Positions 26,028-35,954 of a stretch of 56,037 bases of DNA are shown here, one piece after another. Positions within the stretch are counted from its first letter, which is position 1, and each line of letters begins with the position of its first letter. A program made the position numbers and the translations under genes. Under the pieces are notes generated by a model that had not been told where the DNA came from, did not search any database, and saw only the letters and a program-made list of their open reading frames with translations. The stretch is taken from the NCBI GenBank assembly GCA_016926625.1, contig JAFGOE010000074.1:1-56037 (forward strand), given 5' to 3'. The DNA comes from Candidatus Zhuqueibacterota bacterium. Its GTDB lineage: Bacteria; Zhuqueibacterota; Zhuqueibacteria; Thermofontimicrobiales; Thiofontviventaceae.

Positions 26028-29000
26028 ATATCGCAAGAGGACCTATCCATCGCCCTATTTTGACATCGATCATCTACTTTATCATCATCCTTCTCGGTCT
26101 CGTATCGTTTTCCAGACTCTCCATCGATCTGATGCCGGAAGTGACTTTCCCCTCCATATCCGTGGTCACCTCCTATGGGAACGTAGGGCCCCAGGAGATG
26201 GAGGAACTGGTGACGCGTCCCATCGAAGAGGCATTGGCGGCTGTTCAGGGTGTCGAAGAGATCACATCGACATCGTCTGAAGGCCGCAGCGTGGTGCGTG
26301 TCGCTTTCGCCTGGGGTACTGATCTCGATGTCGCCTCCAACGATATCCGCGACAGGGTCGATCGCGTTATCCCGCGTCTGCCGGAGGACATCGAACGCCC
26401 GATGATCCGTAAATTCGATTTATCCGCGTTCCCTATCGCCAACATCGGGGTCTCCAGTAATATGAACCCCGTCGTGCTGCGACAATTATTGGAAGACCAG
26501 GTGAAATACAGACTAGAACGTGTTCCCGGTGTCGCAGCCGTCGATATCTGGGGTGGCCTTTATCGTGAGATTCATGTTGATCTGCTGTCCGATAAAATAA
26601 AGGCGCTGGGCCTTTCATCCGACGCCATCATCGCAGCCTTGCGAAACGAAAATCGAAACATCCCGGCTGGGCTCTACGATAAAGGAAATTTTGAGATACT
26701 GGTGCGAACCCAGGGCGAATTTAATTCCCTGGAGCAGATCCGCCAAACCGTCGTTACGGTGCGTGACGGAACGCCCATACTCATCCGCGATATCGCCGAT
26801 GTCGTCGATTCATGGGAGGAAGTACGCACAACGATCCGTATCAACGGAAGACCCGGTGTTCGGCTGAGCATCAACAAACAATCCGGAGCGAATACGGTCA
26901 CCGTCGCCGACGCCGTTAAAGAGGAAATTGCCAGTATCAATCGGGATATTCCACAGATCGAGCTGATCCCTCTGATGGACACATCAAAATACATCAAACG
27001 TTCTATCAATAACGTGGCAAACTCCACCATGATCGGCGGTCTGCTGGCTATCGTTATCTTATTCCTTTTTTTACGAAACGTATCGAGCACACTCATCATC
27101 GCCACGGCGATCCCGATCTCCATTATCGCCACCTTTGGTTTGATGTATTTTGGCGGATTAACCCTGAATATGATCACGTTCGGGGGACTGGCATTAGGTG
27201 TCGGTATGTTGGTCGACAGCTCGATCGTGGTACTGGAAAACATCTACCGGCATCGAGAGCGGGGGGATACGCTGATCAATGCCTCCCTTACTGGCACGCA
27301 AGAGGTGTGGTCGCCTATCGTGGCCAGCGTGTTAACGACGGTCGTCGTATTTTTACCCGTCGTCTTTATGCGTGGCATGTCCGGTCTCCTCTATCAACAG
27401 ATGGCCTATGTCGTGAGTTTTTCTTTACTCTGTTCGTTGCTCGTATCGCTCACCCTGATACCGATGTTGTCCTCGCGATTTCTCCATTTCCAGCCAGCGA
27501 CCACGTACGAAGGCGATAAACCGTTACACCGGATTTACGCCAAAAGTGAAGCCATATTCAGGCGAGTTGAAGATAAATACCGGGACATTTTAGATTGGGC
27601 GTTGAACCATCGACGAAGCGTGGTCTTCTTGACATTGGGATTATTCATTTTATCGGTCATTCTGGTCCGATTCATCGGTGTGGAGCTCATGCCCGCCGCC
27701 GATGAAGGTGAGGTGCGTGTCAATATGGAACTGGCAGTGGGTACGCGACTCGAGATCGTCGACGAAGTCGCCAAAACCGTGGAAGATATCGTTCGCAAGG
27801 AAGTACCGGAAATGGAATCGATCGTCACTCGTGCCGGCGGCGGAGGTTGGAGCAGCGGACACACGGCAGACATCCGGATCAATTTAGTCCCACTCAATCG
27901 ACGCAAAAGGAGCAGCGAGCAGATTGCCAACGATCTGCGAGTCAAACTGGCCAATATTCCAGGCACAGAAATTCGAACTCGCGCCGGACAGGGACTCTTT
28001 ATCCTGAGAATGGGTTCATCAAGTTCGGAAAATGTGAGCATCGAAGTAAGAGGATATGATCTCACCACGGCCCAGCATCTCGCCGCACGTGTCGAAGCTG
28101 CGGTCAAGAAAGTCGACGGTATCACCGACACCTATCTCAGCCGCGAGGAGGGCAGTCCCGAACAACTCATTTATATCAATCGCAGTAAAGCAGCGGATCT
28201 CGGACTCACGGTGACACGTATCGGTGAGGCGCTGCAAACCGCCATCGGTGGTACGACTGCATCCTACTTCCGCGAACATGGTAAGGAATACCGAATTCTG
28301 GTTCGGCTCAGTGAAGCGGACAGAAAGAATCTGGCGGATCTACTCGACCTCACTGTCGTCAATAATCGCGGTGAATCGATCATCCTGCGCAACGTGCTGG
28401 ACGTCCAGCCGAAAGAGGGCCCGGTACGCATTGAACGTAAAGATCAGGAACGTATCATCACTATTAATGCCAATTATACGGGACGCGATATGGGTTCGAT
28501 CATCAATGATATCCGCAAAGAATTGCGTTCAGTTCCCATTCCCAGGGACTTCGCCGTCATCTTCGGCGGTGATTACGAAGAACAGCAGAAATCATTTCGC
28601 GAGTTGATGATTGGTTTCATCCTGGCTCTGTTGCTCGTCTACATGGTGATGGCCGGACAATTTGAATCATTCATCGATCCGTTCATCGTACTCTTTTCAA
28701 TTCCTATGGGACTCATCGGTATTGTGATCACCTTAGTACTTACCGGTACCATCTTCAGTATGCAGGCCTTTATCGGCTGTATTATTCTGGTGGGTATCGT
28801 AGTAAATAACGCGATTATCCTGGTCGATTACACCAATCAACTGCGTCGACATGAGAACATGTCGTTAATGGAAGCCATCACTACCGCCGGTGTGCGCCGG
28901 TTGCGGCCGATCTTGATGACGACGATTACCACGGTGCTGGGACTCATTCCGTTGTCGCTGGGACTCGGTGAAGGAGGCGAGGCGCAGGCACCGATGGCAC

Positions 29001-29182
29001 GTGTGGTCATCGGCGGACTGACGAGCTCCACCCTGATTACCCTGGTGCTCATACCTGTCGTCTATTCGCTGTTTGAACAAAAATTCGATTTCAAGAAGCT
29101 GACGAGTTTTTTCCGGAATCTTTCTGCGAAAAAAAACTCATCAAAAACGATCTCCCACGCCGAGGAGAGCATTGTGGACTAA
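26024..29182 (+). CDS. RND multidrug efflux pump (HAE-1/SwrC-like)
   Basis: This 1052-residue inner membrane transporter has 12 membrane helices, two periplasmic loops and the RND signatures NIARGPIHRPILTSIIYF, VTRPIEEALAAVQGV, and GVGMLVDSSIVVLEN in TM4. The TM4 proton site keeps one Asp (Asp398) and has Ser399 where AcrB has a second Asp. TM10 has VVNNAIILVDY with Asn928-Asn929 where AcrB has Lys940. This pattern is that of the SwrC-type subgroup. It works with the adaptor upstream and the TolC-type channel downstream. Substrates are unknown. Confidence 0.93.
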   Translation: MNIARGPIHRPILTSIIYFIIILLGLVSFSRLSIDLMPEVTFPSISVVTSYGNVGPQEMEELVTRPIEEALAAVQGVEEITSTSSEGRSVVRVAFAWGTDLDVASNDIRDRVDRVIPRLPEDIERPMIRKFDLSAFPIANIGVSSNMNPVVLRQLLEDQVKYRLERVPGVAAVDIWGGLYREIHVDLLSDKIKALGLSSDAIIAALRNENRNIPAGLYDKGNFEILVRTQGEFNSLEQIRQTVVTVRDGTPILIRDIADVVDSWEEVRTTIRINGRPGVRLSINKQSGANTVTVADAVKEEIASINRDIPQIELIPLMDTSKYIKRSINNVANSTMIGGLLAIVILFLFLRNVSSTLIIATAIPISIIATFGLMYFGGLTLNMITFGGLALGVGMLVDSSIVVLENIYRHRERGDTLINASLTGTQEVWSPIVASVLTTVVVFLPVVFMRGMSGLLYQQMAYVVSFSLLCSLLVSLTLIPMLSSRFLHFQPATTYEGDKPLHRIYAKSEAIFRRVEDKYRDILDWALNHRRSVVFLTLGLFILSVILVRFIGVELMPAADEGEVRVNMELAVGTRLEIVDEVAKTVEDIVRKEVPEMESIVTRAGGGGWSSGHTADIRINLVPLNRRKRSSEQIANDLRVKLANIPGTEIRTRAGQGLFILRMGSSSSENVSIEVRGYDLTTAQHLAARVEAAVKKVDGITDTYLSREEGSPEQLIYINRSKAADLGLTVTRIGEALQTAIGGTTASYFREHGKEYRILVRLSEADRKNLADLLDLTVVNNRGESIILRNVLDVQPKEGPVRIERKDQERIITINANYTGRDMGSIINDIRKELRSVPIPRDFAVIFGGDYEEQQKSFRELMIGFILALLLVYMVMAGQFESFIDPFIVLFSIPMGLIGIVITLVLTGTIFSMQAFIGCIILVGIVVNNAIILVDYTNQLRRHENMSLMEAITTAGVRRLRPILMTTITTVLGLIPLSLGLGEGGEAQAPMARVVIGGLTSSTLITLVLIPVVYSLFEQKFDFKKLTSFFRNLSAKKNSSKTISHAEESIVD

Positions 29183-29289
29183 TTTCCACACGGCGAAGCG
29201 CAGTGAGGAAAAATAACAAGTTATACGACATGATTCGAAAACCACCCGCACGTTGAAGCGATTCGCGGGTAAAATCAAGGCACGCCACC

Positions 29290-30792
29290 ATGCGAAATAA
29301 AATAGCACTGATTGTATTAATTCTGTTCAGTTACCATGTCCCGGCCACTCTACCGGCAGCGGAGACTGATAATCCATTCCGTTACATCGCCTGCGGAGAT
29401 ACCGTTCCCATGGGTATCGAGGAGGCTATCCTGAGAGCTTTGGAAAACAATCCGATGATCGTGGTGCAGCGATTGCAGCCCGAACTGGCAGAAACTTTCG
29501 TCAATCAGCAAAGAGCAGCCTACGATCCGGAGCTGAATCTGGCCGCCTCGATGAGTCAGACGAAACAACAACGATTCCTCGGATCCCGGCCGGAACCGTT
29601 CGATCTGGTATCAGACCGCTCCGAATATGACATCGGCATCAGCCAACAGCTGCCCACGGGTACGTCTATCTCTGCAAACGCGTCCATCGTGGGTAATGAA
29701 TCGAGTATCTACAAAGATCAATTTTTTGGAAGCGTATCGGTGACCATCAATCAAGCGCTGTTGCAGGGTTTCGGCATCGGAACGAATCTGGCTAACCTCC
29801 GTAAGTCAAAGATCGACTACGACATTTCGGCGCTTGAGCTCAGAGCGCTGGCAGAGGAAGTCGCCGCCTCCGTACAGCAGTCGTATTGGGATCTGTACCT
29901 GGCTCAGAACGAGATCTTAATACACGAGCAATCCCTTGCCCTTACGATGAAACTATTGGACGAATCCATGGAACGCGTGCAAGTGGGAAGACTGCCGGAA
30001 CTGGAGCTGGCAGCGGTTCACGCCGAGGTAGCGATCCGCCAGGAGTCGCTTATCGACGCTCAGAGTCGATATGAACAGGCACGTTTACACTTTATATCGC
30101 TGATGAATCCCAGCGATAATACGATCTGGGATCAAACCCCGGTACCCGTCGACACACCGTTTATCCCTCAGAATCCCCTGGATTCTTTGTGCACCCATGA
30201 GAAATTGGGACTTACCTATCGTGCCGATCTGAAGCAGGCGAGACTGATGGTGAACCGGAGCGATATCGATGTGGTGCAGACACGCAACGGCCTGCTGCCT
30301 CGATTGGATTTCTTCGTGACGCTCGGACGAACGACGTATTCAACGACCCTGCGTGAGGCGACCCCTGATTTGAAGAGCCCGTTTTACGAGGTCAACGGCG
30401 GCCTGTCGTTCGCCCTGCCTGTACCGAACCGCGACGCAAGAGCCCAGGCAAACCGGGCCAGGATATCAAAGGAACAGTACGAGATCTCAGTGCAAAATTT
30501 GGAGCGCCTCGTGCGACTCGACGTGCGTTCCGCCTATGTGGAGGTTCTGCGTTCGAAAGAACAGATCGAAGCCACTCGGGTAAGCTACCAATTGCAACAG
30601 AAAAAGCTGGACGCGGAGTTGGAAAAATTTCGGGTGGGTCGATCCACTAATTTCCTGGTACTTCAGGCGCAGCGGGACGTGACCGCGAGTCAGCTCGATG
30701 AAGCCAGAGCCATCGTGGCATATATCAACGCGCTGGTCAATTTGCAACTCATGGAAGGTACCCTGTTGAACCGTCTGGGAATTAATATATAG
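29290..30792 (+). CDS. TolC-family outer membrane channel
   Basis: This 500-residue protein has a signal peptide (about 1-23) and two OEP repeats. Long amphipathic helices are present (QNEILIHEQSLALTMKLLDE; ERVQVGRLPELELAAVHAEV), as are strands such as NLAASMSQTKQQRF. It is the exit channel of the tripartite pump whose adaptor and RND genes lie just upstream (gap of 107 bases). The ATG at 29290 has a weak AAGG site. The complete adaptor-pump-channel set in one operon is typical of drug, bile-salt or lipid efflux. Confidence 0.9.
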   Translation: MRNKIALIVLILFSYHVPATLPAAETDNPFRYIACGDTVPMGIEEAILRALENNPMIVVQRLQPELAETFVNQQRAAYDPELNLAASMSQTKQQRFLGSRPEPFDLVSDRSEYDIGISQQLPTGTSISANASIVGNESSIYKDQFFGSVSVTINQALLQGFGIGTNLANLRKSKIDYDISALELRALAEEVAASVQQSYWDLYLAQNEILIHEQSLALTMKLLDESMERVQVGRLPELELAAVHAEVAIRQESLIDAQSRYEQARLHFISLMNPSDNTIWDQTPVPVDTPFIPQNPLDSLCTHEKLGLTYRADLKQARLMVNRSDIDVVQTRNGLLPRLDFFVTLGRTTYSTTLREATPDLKSPFYEVNGGLSFALPVPNRDARAQANRARISKEQYEISVQNLERLVRLDVRSAYVEVLRSKEQIEATRVSYQLQQKKLDAELEKFRVGRSTNFLVLQAQRDVTASQLDEARAIVAYINALVNLQLMEGTLLNRLGINI

Positions 30793-30892
30793 ATATCGAA
30801 ATCATGGTTTCGATTCATCTGACAACGACCAGATCATCATGTAAAAGGTAAATTAATATTCAAGGTTTATTCAAAAAATACCGGAGCTAATT

Positions 30893-31435
30893 ATGTTTGC
30901 TATTTTTATCATTATTTTTATTGCCATTGCAGCAGTGGCGATCTATAACAGCTTCATCCGCAAACGATATCACATCAAAGAAGCCTGGAGCGGCATCGAT
31001 ATTCAATTGAAACGACGTTACGATCTCATCCCTAATCTGATTCGGACGGTTCAGGGGTATGCGAAACATGAAAAGAAGCTGTTCGAAGAAGTGACGGAAG
31101 CCAGAACACGTGCCATCGAAGGACAGAACCTGCAGCAACAGGCCGATGCAGAGAATACGCTAAGCGGGTCGCTGAGAAACCTGTTCGCCGTGGCGGAGAA
31201 CTATCCGGAACTCAAAGCCAACCAGAATTTTCTCGACCTGCAGAAAAATCTGGCCGAAATTGAGAACGATATCCAATTGGCCAGACGATATTACAATGGC
31301 ACGGTTAGAGAGTTTAATATACTGGTCGATTCGTTTCCCAGCTCTCTCATCGCCAGATTTTTTAATTTTACAGCCGAAGAATTCTTTGAGATCGATTTAG
31401 CCATCGCGCGCGAAACACCGGAAGTTAAATTCTAA
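30893..31435 (+). CDS. lemA: LemA family protein
   Basis: This 180-residue protein has one N-terminal membrane helix (about 2-20) and a long helical domain with the LemA core (WSGIDIQLKRRYDLIPNLI, RRYYNGTVREFNILVDSFPS, ...FFEIDLA). LemA proteins are membrane-anchored and of unclear function. Here it is followed after 16 bases by a DUF2207 membrane protein, a pairing common across bacteria and probably functional. The start has GGAG at 30883 or so. A gap of 100 bases after TolC means it may still be on the efflux transcript. Confidence 0.92.
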   Translation: MFAIFIIIFIAIAAVAIYNSFIRKRYHIKEAWSGIDIQLKRRYDLIPNLIRTVQGYAKHEKKLFEEVTEARTRAIEGQNLQQQADAENTLSGSLRNLFAVAENYPELKANQNFLDLQKNLAEIENDIQLARRYYNGTVREFNILVDSFPSSLIARFFNFTAEEFFEIDLAIARETPEVKF

Positions 31436-31451
31436 ACAAGGATTATCCTCG

Positions 31452-33356
31452 ATGAAATATAAGATAATCATCTTATCACTGATCATGTTCACGTCGTCAC
31501 TTCGTGCTCAGGAACCGGAACGCATCATCGATTTCCATAGCGATATCCATGTGGTTGCGGACGGCAGCATGGTGGTCATGGAACGAATACAGGTGGTCAG
31601 TACCGGTGATCAGATAAGACGCGGTATTTATCGCGACTTCCCCACTCGTTATAAGACCCCGGACGGCAAATGGTATGTCGTCGAATTCAATTTGCAGGAA
31701 GTTTTTCGGGATGGATACCCGGAAGAGTATCACACTGAGGATATGTCAAACGGCGTTCGGATCTATATCGGAAACGCGAATGTGTATCTTGAGCCTGGGA
31801 CCCATACCTACTCCATCACCTATCGAACTTACAGGCAAATCGGATTTTTCAACGATTACGATGAGTTGTACTGGAACGTTACCGGCAATGGCTGGAAGTT
31901 CACTATCGAAAAAGCTTCGGCGATCGTGAAATTACCCCTTGAAATCAGGAAGCGGATCATAGCATACGATGGCTACACGGGTTACACGAATAGCAGAGGT
32001 AAAGACTTCCTGGCATCCGTTAATCATCAGGGCGAGGTTTCTTTCGAGACGATATCGCCTCTGATGGCTGAACAGGGGCTGACTATCGTCATTAACTGGC
32101 CAAAAGGGCTTATCGCGGAACCGACGTTTAATCAAAAAGTGAACTATTTTTATCAGGATAATCTGCCGCTGCTGATCGGTATCGTCGGCTGCCTGGTCAT
32201 CTTACTGTACTATGTCTTCGATTGGCTAAAGGTCGGCAAAGATCCGGAAAAAGGTTCTATCTATCCTATCTATCAACCGCCTGAGGGGCTATCACCCGCC
32301 GCCATACGTTATATACGAAACAAGGGTTACGACGATAAAGCGCTAACCGCTGCGCTTATTAATATCGCTGTTAAAGGGCATATAAACATTAGTGAAGATA
32401 AAGATGTCTTTTCTATCTCACGAAAAGCCAACAACGAGAAAAATCTATCGACTGAAGAAGCGGACATTGTGGGACAATTATTTAAATTCAGAGATCAAAT
32501 TCAGCTCAAAAACACCAATCACACCATTATCAGCAGGACGGTGAACACGATTAAGAACTCTCTGAAAAACCAGTATCAGCATGCCTATTTCAGGACCAAT
32601 CGCAAATACTTCATCATCGGCGCGATTATATCAGCCGTCGTCTTGATCGTTAATCTGTTCGCTTTCCCGGACAAGGCGGTAATTGGTGTAGCGATTTGGC
32701 TGACAGGTTGGAGTGTGGGCGTGGGACTGCTACTATTTGTCAGCATCAATGCATGGCGGGCTGTGTGGGCTTCAAAGAGTAAACGTTCTCTGTTCAGTGC
32801 TTTATTTATGACGCTTTTCAGCTTGCCTTTTATTGCAGGTGAGGTGTTAGGTCTCATCCTCCTCGCTCAAACGACATCACTACCGTGGATTATTCTGTTT
32901 TTAGCCATTATCTTCATCAATATTCTATTCTACCGTTTGCTCGAGGCATATACGCCGATCGGGAGGTCGCTGATGGACCGTGTTGAAGGATTTCGTATGT
33001 TCCTGTCGGTTACGGAAAGGGACAGGATTCGTATGTTGAATCCGCACGCCCGATCGATCGAACTCTTTGAAAAATATCTCCCCTATGCCATCGCCCTCGA
33101 CGTGGAACAGGAATGGTCAGATCAGTTCACCGATATTCTGGCCCAGTCAGGGCAACAGCAACCATCGCGAGTTGCCAGTTGGTACAGCAGCAGTTCGTCG
33201 CGGCCTGTGAATATCGGTTCACTGATGAGTTCGCTTGGTAGCTCTTTTTCTGCCAGCATCTCGTCATCCTCCAGCGCTCCGGGTTCGAGATCCGGCAGCG
33301 GTGGTGGTGGTTCATCCGGCGGCGGTGGCGGCGGCGGTGGCGGCGGCGGGTGGTGA
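31452..33356 (+). CDS. DUF2207 membrane protein with Gly-rich tail
   Basis: This 634-residue protein has a signal peptide (about 1-19), a beta-rich extracytoplasmic DUF2207 domain (about 20-235; DFHSDIHVVADGSMVVMERI, RGIYRDFPTRY), a membrane helix at about 243-260, a soluble segment, a helix pair around 405-445 and another at 465-500. It ends in a Ser/Gly tail with a run of eleven glycines before the final Trp. The partner is LemA. DUF2207 proteins have no settled biochemical function. The Gly-rich tail is common in the family. The start has AAGGATT upstream. Confidence 0.88.
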   Translation: MKYKIIILSLIMFTSSLRAQEPERIIDFHSDIHVVADGSMVVMERIQVVSTGDQIRRGIYRDFPTRYKTPDGKWYVVEFNLQEVFRDGYPEEYHTEDMSNGVRIYIGNANVYLEPGTHTYSITYRTYRQIGFFNDYDELYWNVTGNGWKFTIEKASAIVKLPLEIRKRIIAYDGYTGYTNSRGKDFLASVNHQGEVSFETISPLMAEQGLTIVINWPKGLIAEPTFNQKVNYFYQDNLPLLIGIVGCLVILLYYVFDWLKVGKDPEKGSIYPIYQPPEGLSPAAIRYIRNKGYDDKALTAALINIAVKGHINISEDKDVFSISRKANNEKNLSTEEADIVGQLFKFRDQIQLKNTNHTIISRTVNTIKNSLKNQYQHAYFRTNRKYFIIGAIISAVVLIVNLFAFPDKAVIGVAIWLTGWSVGVGLLLFVSINAWRAVWASKSKRSLFSALFMTLFSLPFIAGEVLGLILLAQTTSLPWIILFLAIIFINILFYRLLEAYTPIGRSLMDRVEGFRMFLSVTERDRIRMLNPHARSIELFEKYLPYAIALDVEQEWSDQFTDILAQSGQQQPSRVASWYSSSSSRPVNIGSLMSSLGSSFSASISSSSSAPGSRSGSGGGGSSGGGGGGGGGGGW

Positions 33357-33370
33357 TGATGTGTTGTTCT

Positions 33371-33936
33371 CTAAAAAAGCTTCTACCACAGAGAGCACAG
33401 AGGACACAGAGCCCTGCCCATCCCTGAAAGCACAAACCACGAAGGATACGAAGCCCTTCCCCCCTACCTAAACGGAGAAAAATGCTGTCATTGCGAGGAT
33501 CCCGCGAAGCGGGAGACGAAGCAATCCCCTCAATCTATGCAACGAATTTCTGTAACTCCTTTAATCCGCTGCAATAATAGATGGGATTGCTTCGGTGCGA
33601 AAAACGCGCACCTCGCAATGACAGCTTTTTTTATTCGGGCGGTTGGGAGATGGGCTTCGTGTCCTTGCTTTTCTTCGTGAGCTTCGTGTTCTTGTTTCTC
33701 TTCGTGTCCTTTGTTTTCTTGCTTTTCTTCGTGAGCTTCGTGTCTCTTCGTGGCCTCCGTGTCTACAGCTTTTAGGGGTTGTGCGGTGGGCTCTCTGTGC
33801 CCTCTGTGCCCTCTGTGGTTCCAGGCTTTTCTTCATGTCCTTCGTGTCCTTGCTTTTCTTCGTGATCTTCGTGTCCTATTTTTTTAGGGTGGTGTGGTAA
33901 GCTCTGTGCCCTCTGTGCTCTCTGTGGTTAAATAAC
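33371..33936. repeat. Type A array, copy A5, with element B2 in its centre
   Basis: It begins with CACAGAGAGCACAGAGGACAC-like units (33378-33440). Palindromic element B2 (33478-33632) follows. A long right arm (33645-33936) of CTTCGTG, CTCTGTG and GCTTTT units then ends about 35 bases before the promoter of the permease gene. Together they fill most of the 714-base gap between the DUF2207 and APC genes. Confidence 0.85.
33478..33632. repeat. Palindromic element B, copy B2
   Basis: This 155-bp element has ends AAAAATGCTGTCATTGCGAG / CTCGCAATGACAGC. Its left-arm hairpin is CCCGCGAAGCGGG and its right-arm hairpin TGCGAAAAACGCGCA. The arm sequences thus differ from B1 but keep base pairing. The centre shares GCAACGAATTTCT and CCGCTGCA with B1 and B3. 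Confidence 0.85.
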
Positions 33937-33968
33937 TTTTCAATCGCGCAGTTTCACAATATTAAATA

Positions 33969-33997
33969 TTGAATTTAATATAAAACTTATTTATATT
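33969..33997 (+). promoter_or_regulatory. Predicted promoter for the APC-EIIA permease gene
   Basis: TTGAAT (33969-33974), 17 bases, TATATT (33992-33997), 74 bases before the ATG at 34071. Confidence 0.6.
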
Positions 33998-34070
33998 ATA
34001 TCTACAACCGACAATCGTGAACGCAGTATCATAAAAAGTCCCTGGGGCGAATCAGAGGAGGATATGGTAG

Positions 34071-35924
34071 ATGGGTGCTGATGATAAACTACACAAAGAT
34101 CTGGGATTAACCCATGTGTTTACCATTGCATCCGGTGCGATGATCGGCTCCGGGTTGTTTATTTTACCCGGTATGGCGCATGCCATGGCCGGGCCGGGCG
34201 TGATCTTTTCGTATGTCCTTGCCGGGCTCCTAGCGACGACCGGAGCGCTGAGCATTGCCGAACTTGCCACAGCCATGCCCAAGGCGGGGAGTGACTACTT
34301 CTTTATTATGCGCGGTTTCGGTGCGGCAACCGGATCTATCGCCGGGATGCTGAGCTGGTTTTCGTTATCCCTCAAGAGTGCATTTGCCATCGTCGGTATG
34401 GCGACATTCGTCAACATGATCCTGCATTTGCCTGGATTGCTGAGCGGTGCGATACTGACTGTTTTCTTCATCGCACTGAACATTTTGGGCGTACGTGAAG
34501 CCGCGCGAATGCAGATAATCATCGTGTTCGGGTTGCTCCTGATACTGGTTGTTTATGTCGTCATCGGCTTTCCGCAAACGAGCGCCGAGTTGTTGATACC
34601 TTTTGCTCCTTACGGCATGATCCCCATAGTTTCCACCGCAGGATTTGTATTTGTCTCCTACGGGGGACTGCTTAAAGTGGCCAGCATCGCCGAAGAGGTA
34701 CGTAATCCGGGCAGAAATATGCCGTTAGGACTCGCATTGGCACTGATATTGGTCACGTTGTTATACGCACTGACCGTGATGGTCACCAGTGGATTGGTTG
34801 AAGACGCTGTGCTCGACAACTCGCTTACGCCCATTTCCGATGGTGGTCGTGTTCTTATGGGGCAATTCGGATTTGTAATAATGAGTATCGCTGCCATTCT
34901 TGCGTTTGTGAGCACGGCCAATGCCGGTATCATGGCATCGTCGCGTTATCTGCTCGCCCTGGGTCGCGACGACCTTCTTCCCTCGACCCTGTCTAAAATC
35001 AGTTCCAGATTTCGTACCCCGCATGTCGCTATTTTAGTGACCGGCACCTTGATTCTATTGAGTCTATTTCTGAAATTAAACGTACTGGTAGAGGCCGCAT
35101 CGTGTGTGCTGATGCTGACTTACATATTGTCCTGTCTCGCCGTCATTGTTTTACGAGAAAGCGGACTGCAAAATTACCGTCCGACATTCAAGTCACCCCT
35201 GTACCCATGGGTACAAATCGTTGGGATATTGGGGATCGGCTTTGTGCTTTTCGAGCTGGGGATCACCGCATTTATCATCAGTGCGGGTCTTATATTGATT
35301 GCCTTTCTGACATTCTGGTTTTATGGCCGTGAGGGCGTTGAACGCGAGTCGGCGCTACTGCATCTGGTGGCGAGACTGACTGACCGGCAACTGGTCCATG
35401 GTGCGTTGGAGGAGGAACTGAAACAGATTATACGCGACCGAGATAAGATCGTTGTGGATCGCTTCGACCGACTGGTGGAGAACGCCGTTATTCTCGATAT
35501 CACCGAACCGATGTCGAAAGATGATTTTTTTAATCTGGTGGCAGAACACCTGTCGCCAAGATTGCGCATGAAGCCGAAGCGACTGGCTCGCTGCCTGCAA
35601 CGCAGAGAGGCAGAGACAAGCACTGTCCTGAGTCCCTTCCTTGCAGTGCCTCACCTTATCGTCGATAGCGAAAAGTGCTTCGACCTGCTCATAGTTCGTG
35701 CGCATAAGGGGATCGAATTTAACGACGAGGCTAGGGAGGTTCATGCCGTATTTGTGCTCGCCGGATCGGCCGATGAACGTAATTTCCATCTGAAAGCCCT
35801 CTCCGCTATCGCACAGGTAGTGCAGGAGAAGAAATTTGAGGAACGCTGGTGGGCGGCGAAAAATGAACAGGGCTTGCGCGACGTCATCCTGCTATCGACT
35901 CGCAGCCGCTACGATGCAGTTTAG
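34071..35924 (+). CDS. APC-family amino acid permease fused to a PTS EIIA-like domain
   Basis: This 617-residue protein's first 430 or so residues form a 12-helix APC transporter (FTIASGAMIGSGLFILPG near the N-terminus, SIAEEVRNPGRNMP in the loop). A helical linker follows. From about 470 to 600 it carries a PTS_EIIA_2-like (nitrogen-PTS) domain with the motif STVLSPFLAVPHLIVD, in which His528 sits at the normal phosphorylated position. It should import amino acids, and the EIIA part may regulate it. No EI or HPr gene is in the window. GAGGAGG gives a strong ribosome site before the ATG; an ATG seven bases earlier is out of frame. Confidence 0.88.
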   Translation: MGADDKLHKDLGLTHVFTIASGAMIGSGLFILPGMAHAMAGPGVIFSYVLAGLLATTGALSIAELATAMPKAGSDYFFIMRGFGAATGSIAGMLSWFSLSLKSAFAIVGMATFVNMILHLPGLLSGAILTVFFIALNILGVREAARMQIIIVFGLLLILVVYVVIGFPQTSAELLIPFAPYGMIPIVSTAGFVFVSYGGLLKVASIAEEVRNPGRNMPLGLALALILVTLLYALTVMVTSGLVEDAVLDNSLTPISDGGRVLMGQFGFVIMSIAAILAFVSTANAGIMASSRYLLALGRDDLLPSTLSKISSRFRTPHVAILVTGTLILLSLFLKLNVLVEAASCVLMLTYILSCLAVIVLRESGLQNYRPTFKSPLYPWVQIVGILGIGFVLFELGITAFIISAGLILIAFLTFWFYGREGVERESALLHLVARLTDRQLVHGALEEELKQIIRDRDKIVVDRFDRLVENAVILDITEPMSKDDFFNLVAEHLSPRLRMKPKRLARCLQRREAETSTVLSPFLAVPHLIVDSEKCFDLLIVRAHKGIEFNDEAREVHAVFVLAGSADERNFHLKALSAIAQVVQEKKFEERWWAAKNEQGLRDVILLSTRSRYDAV

Positions 35925-35954
35925 GGGGGGGTGCAATACGAAGAGCCCACCCCA

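Noticed and set aside
26674..28131. Minus-strand open frames of 189 and 198 codons inside the RND pump
   Set aside because: They are antisense shadows of a high-GC, well-conserved coding frame, with Ser/Thr/Ile-rich unlikely products.
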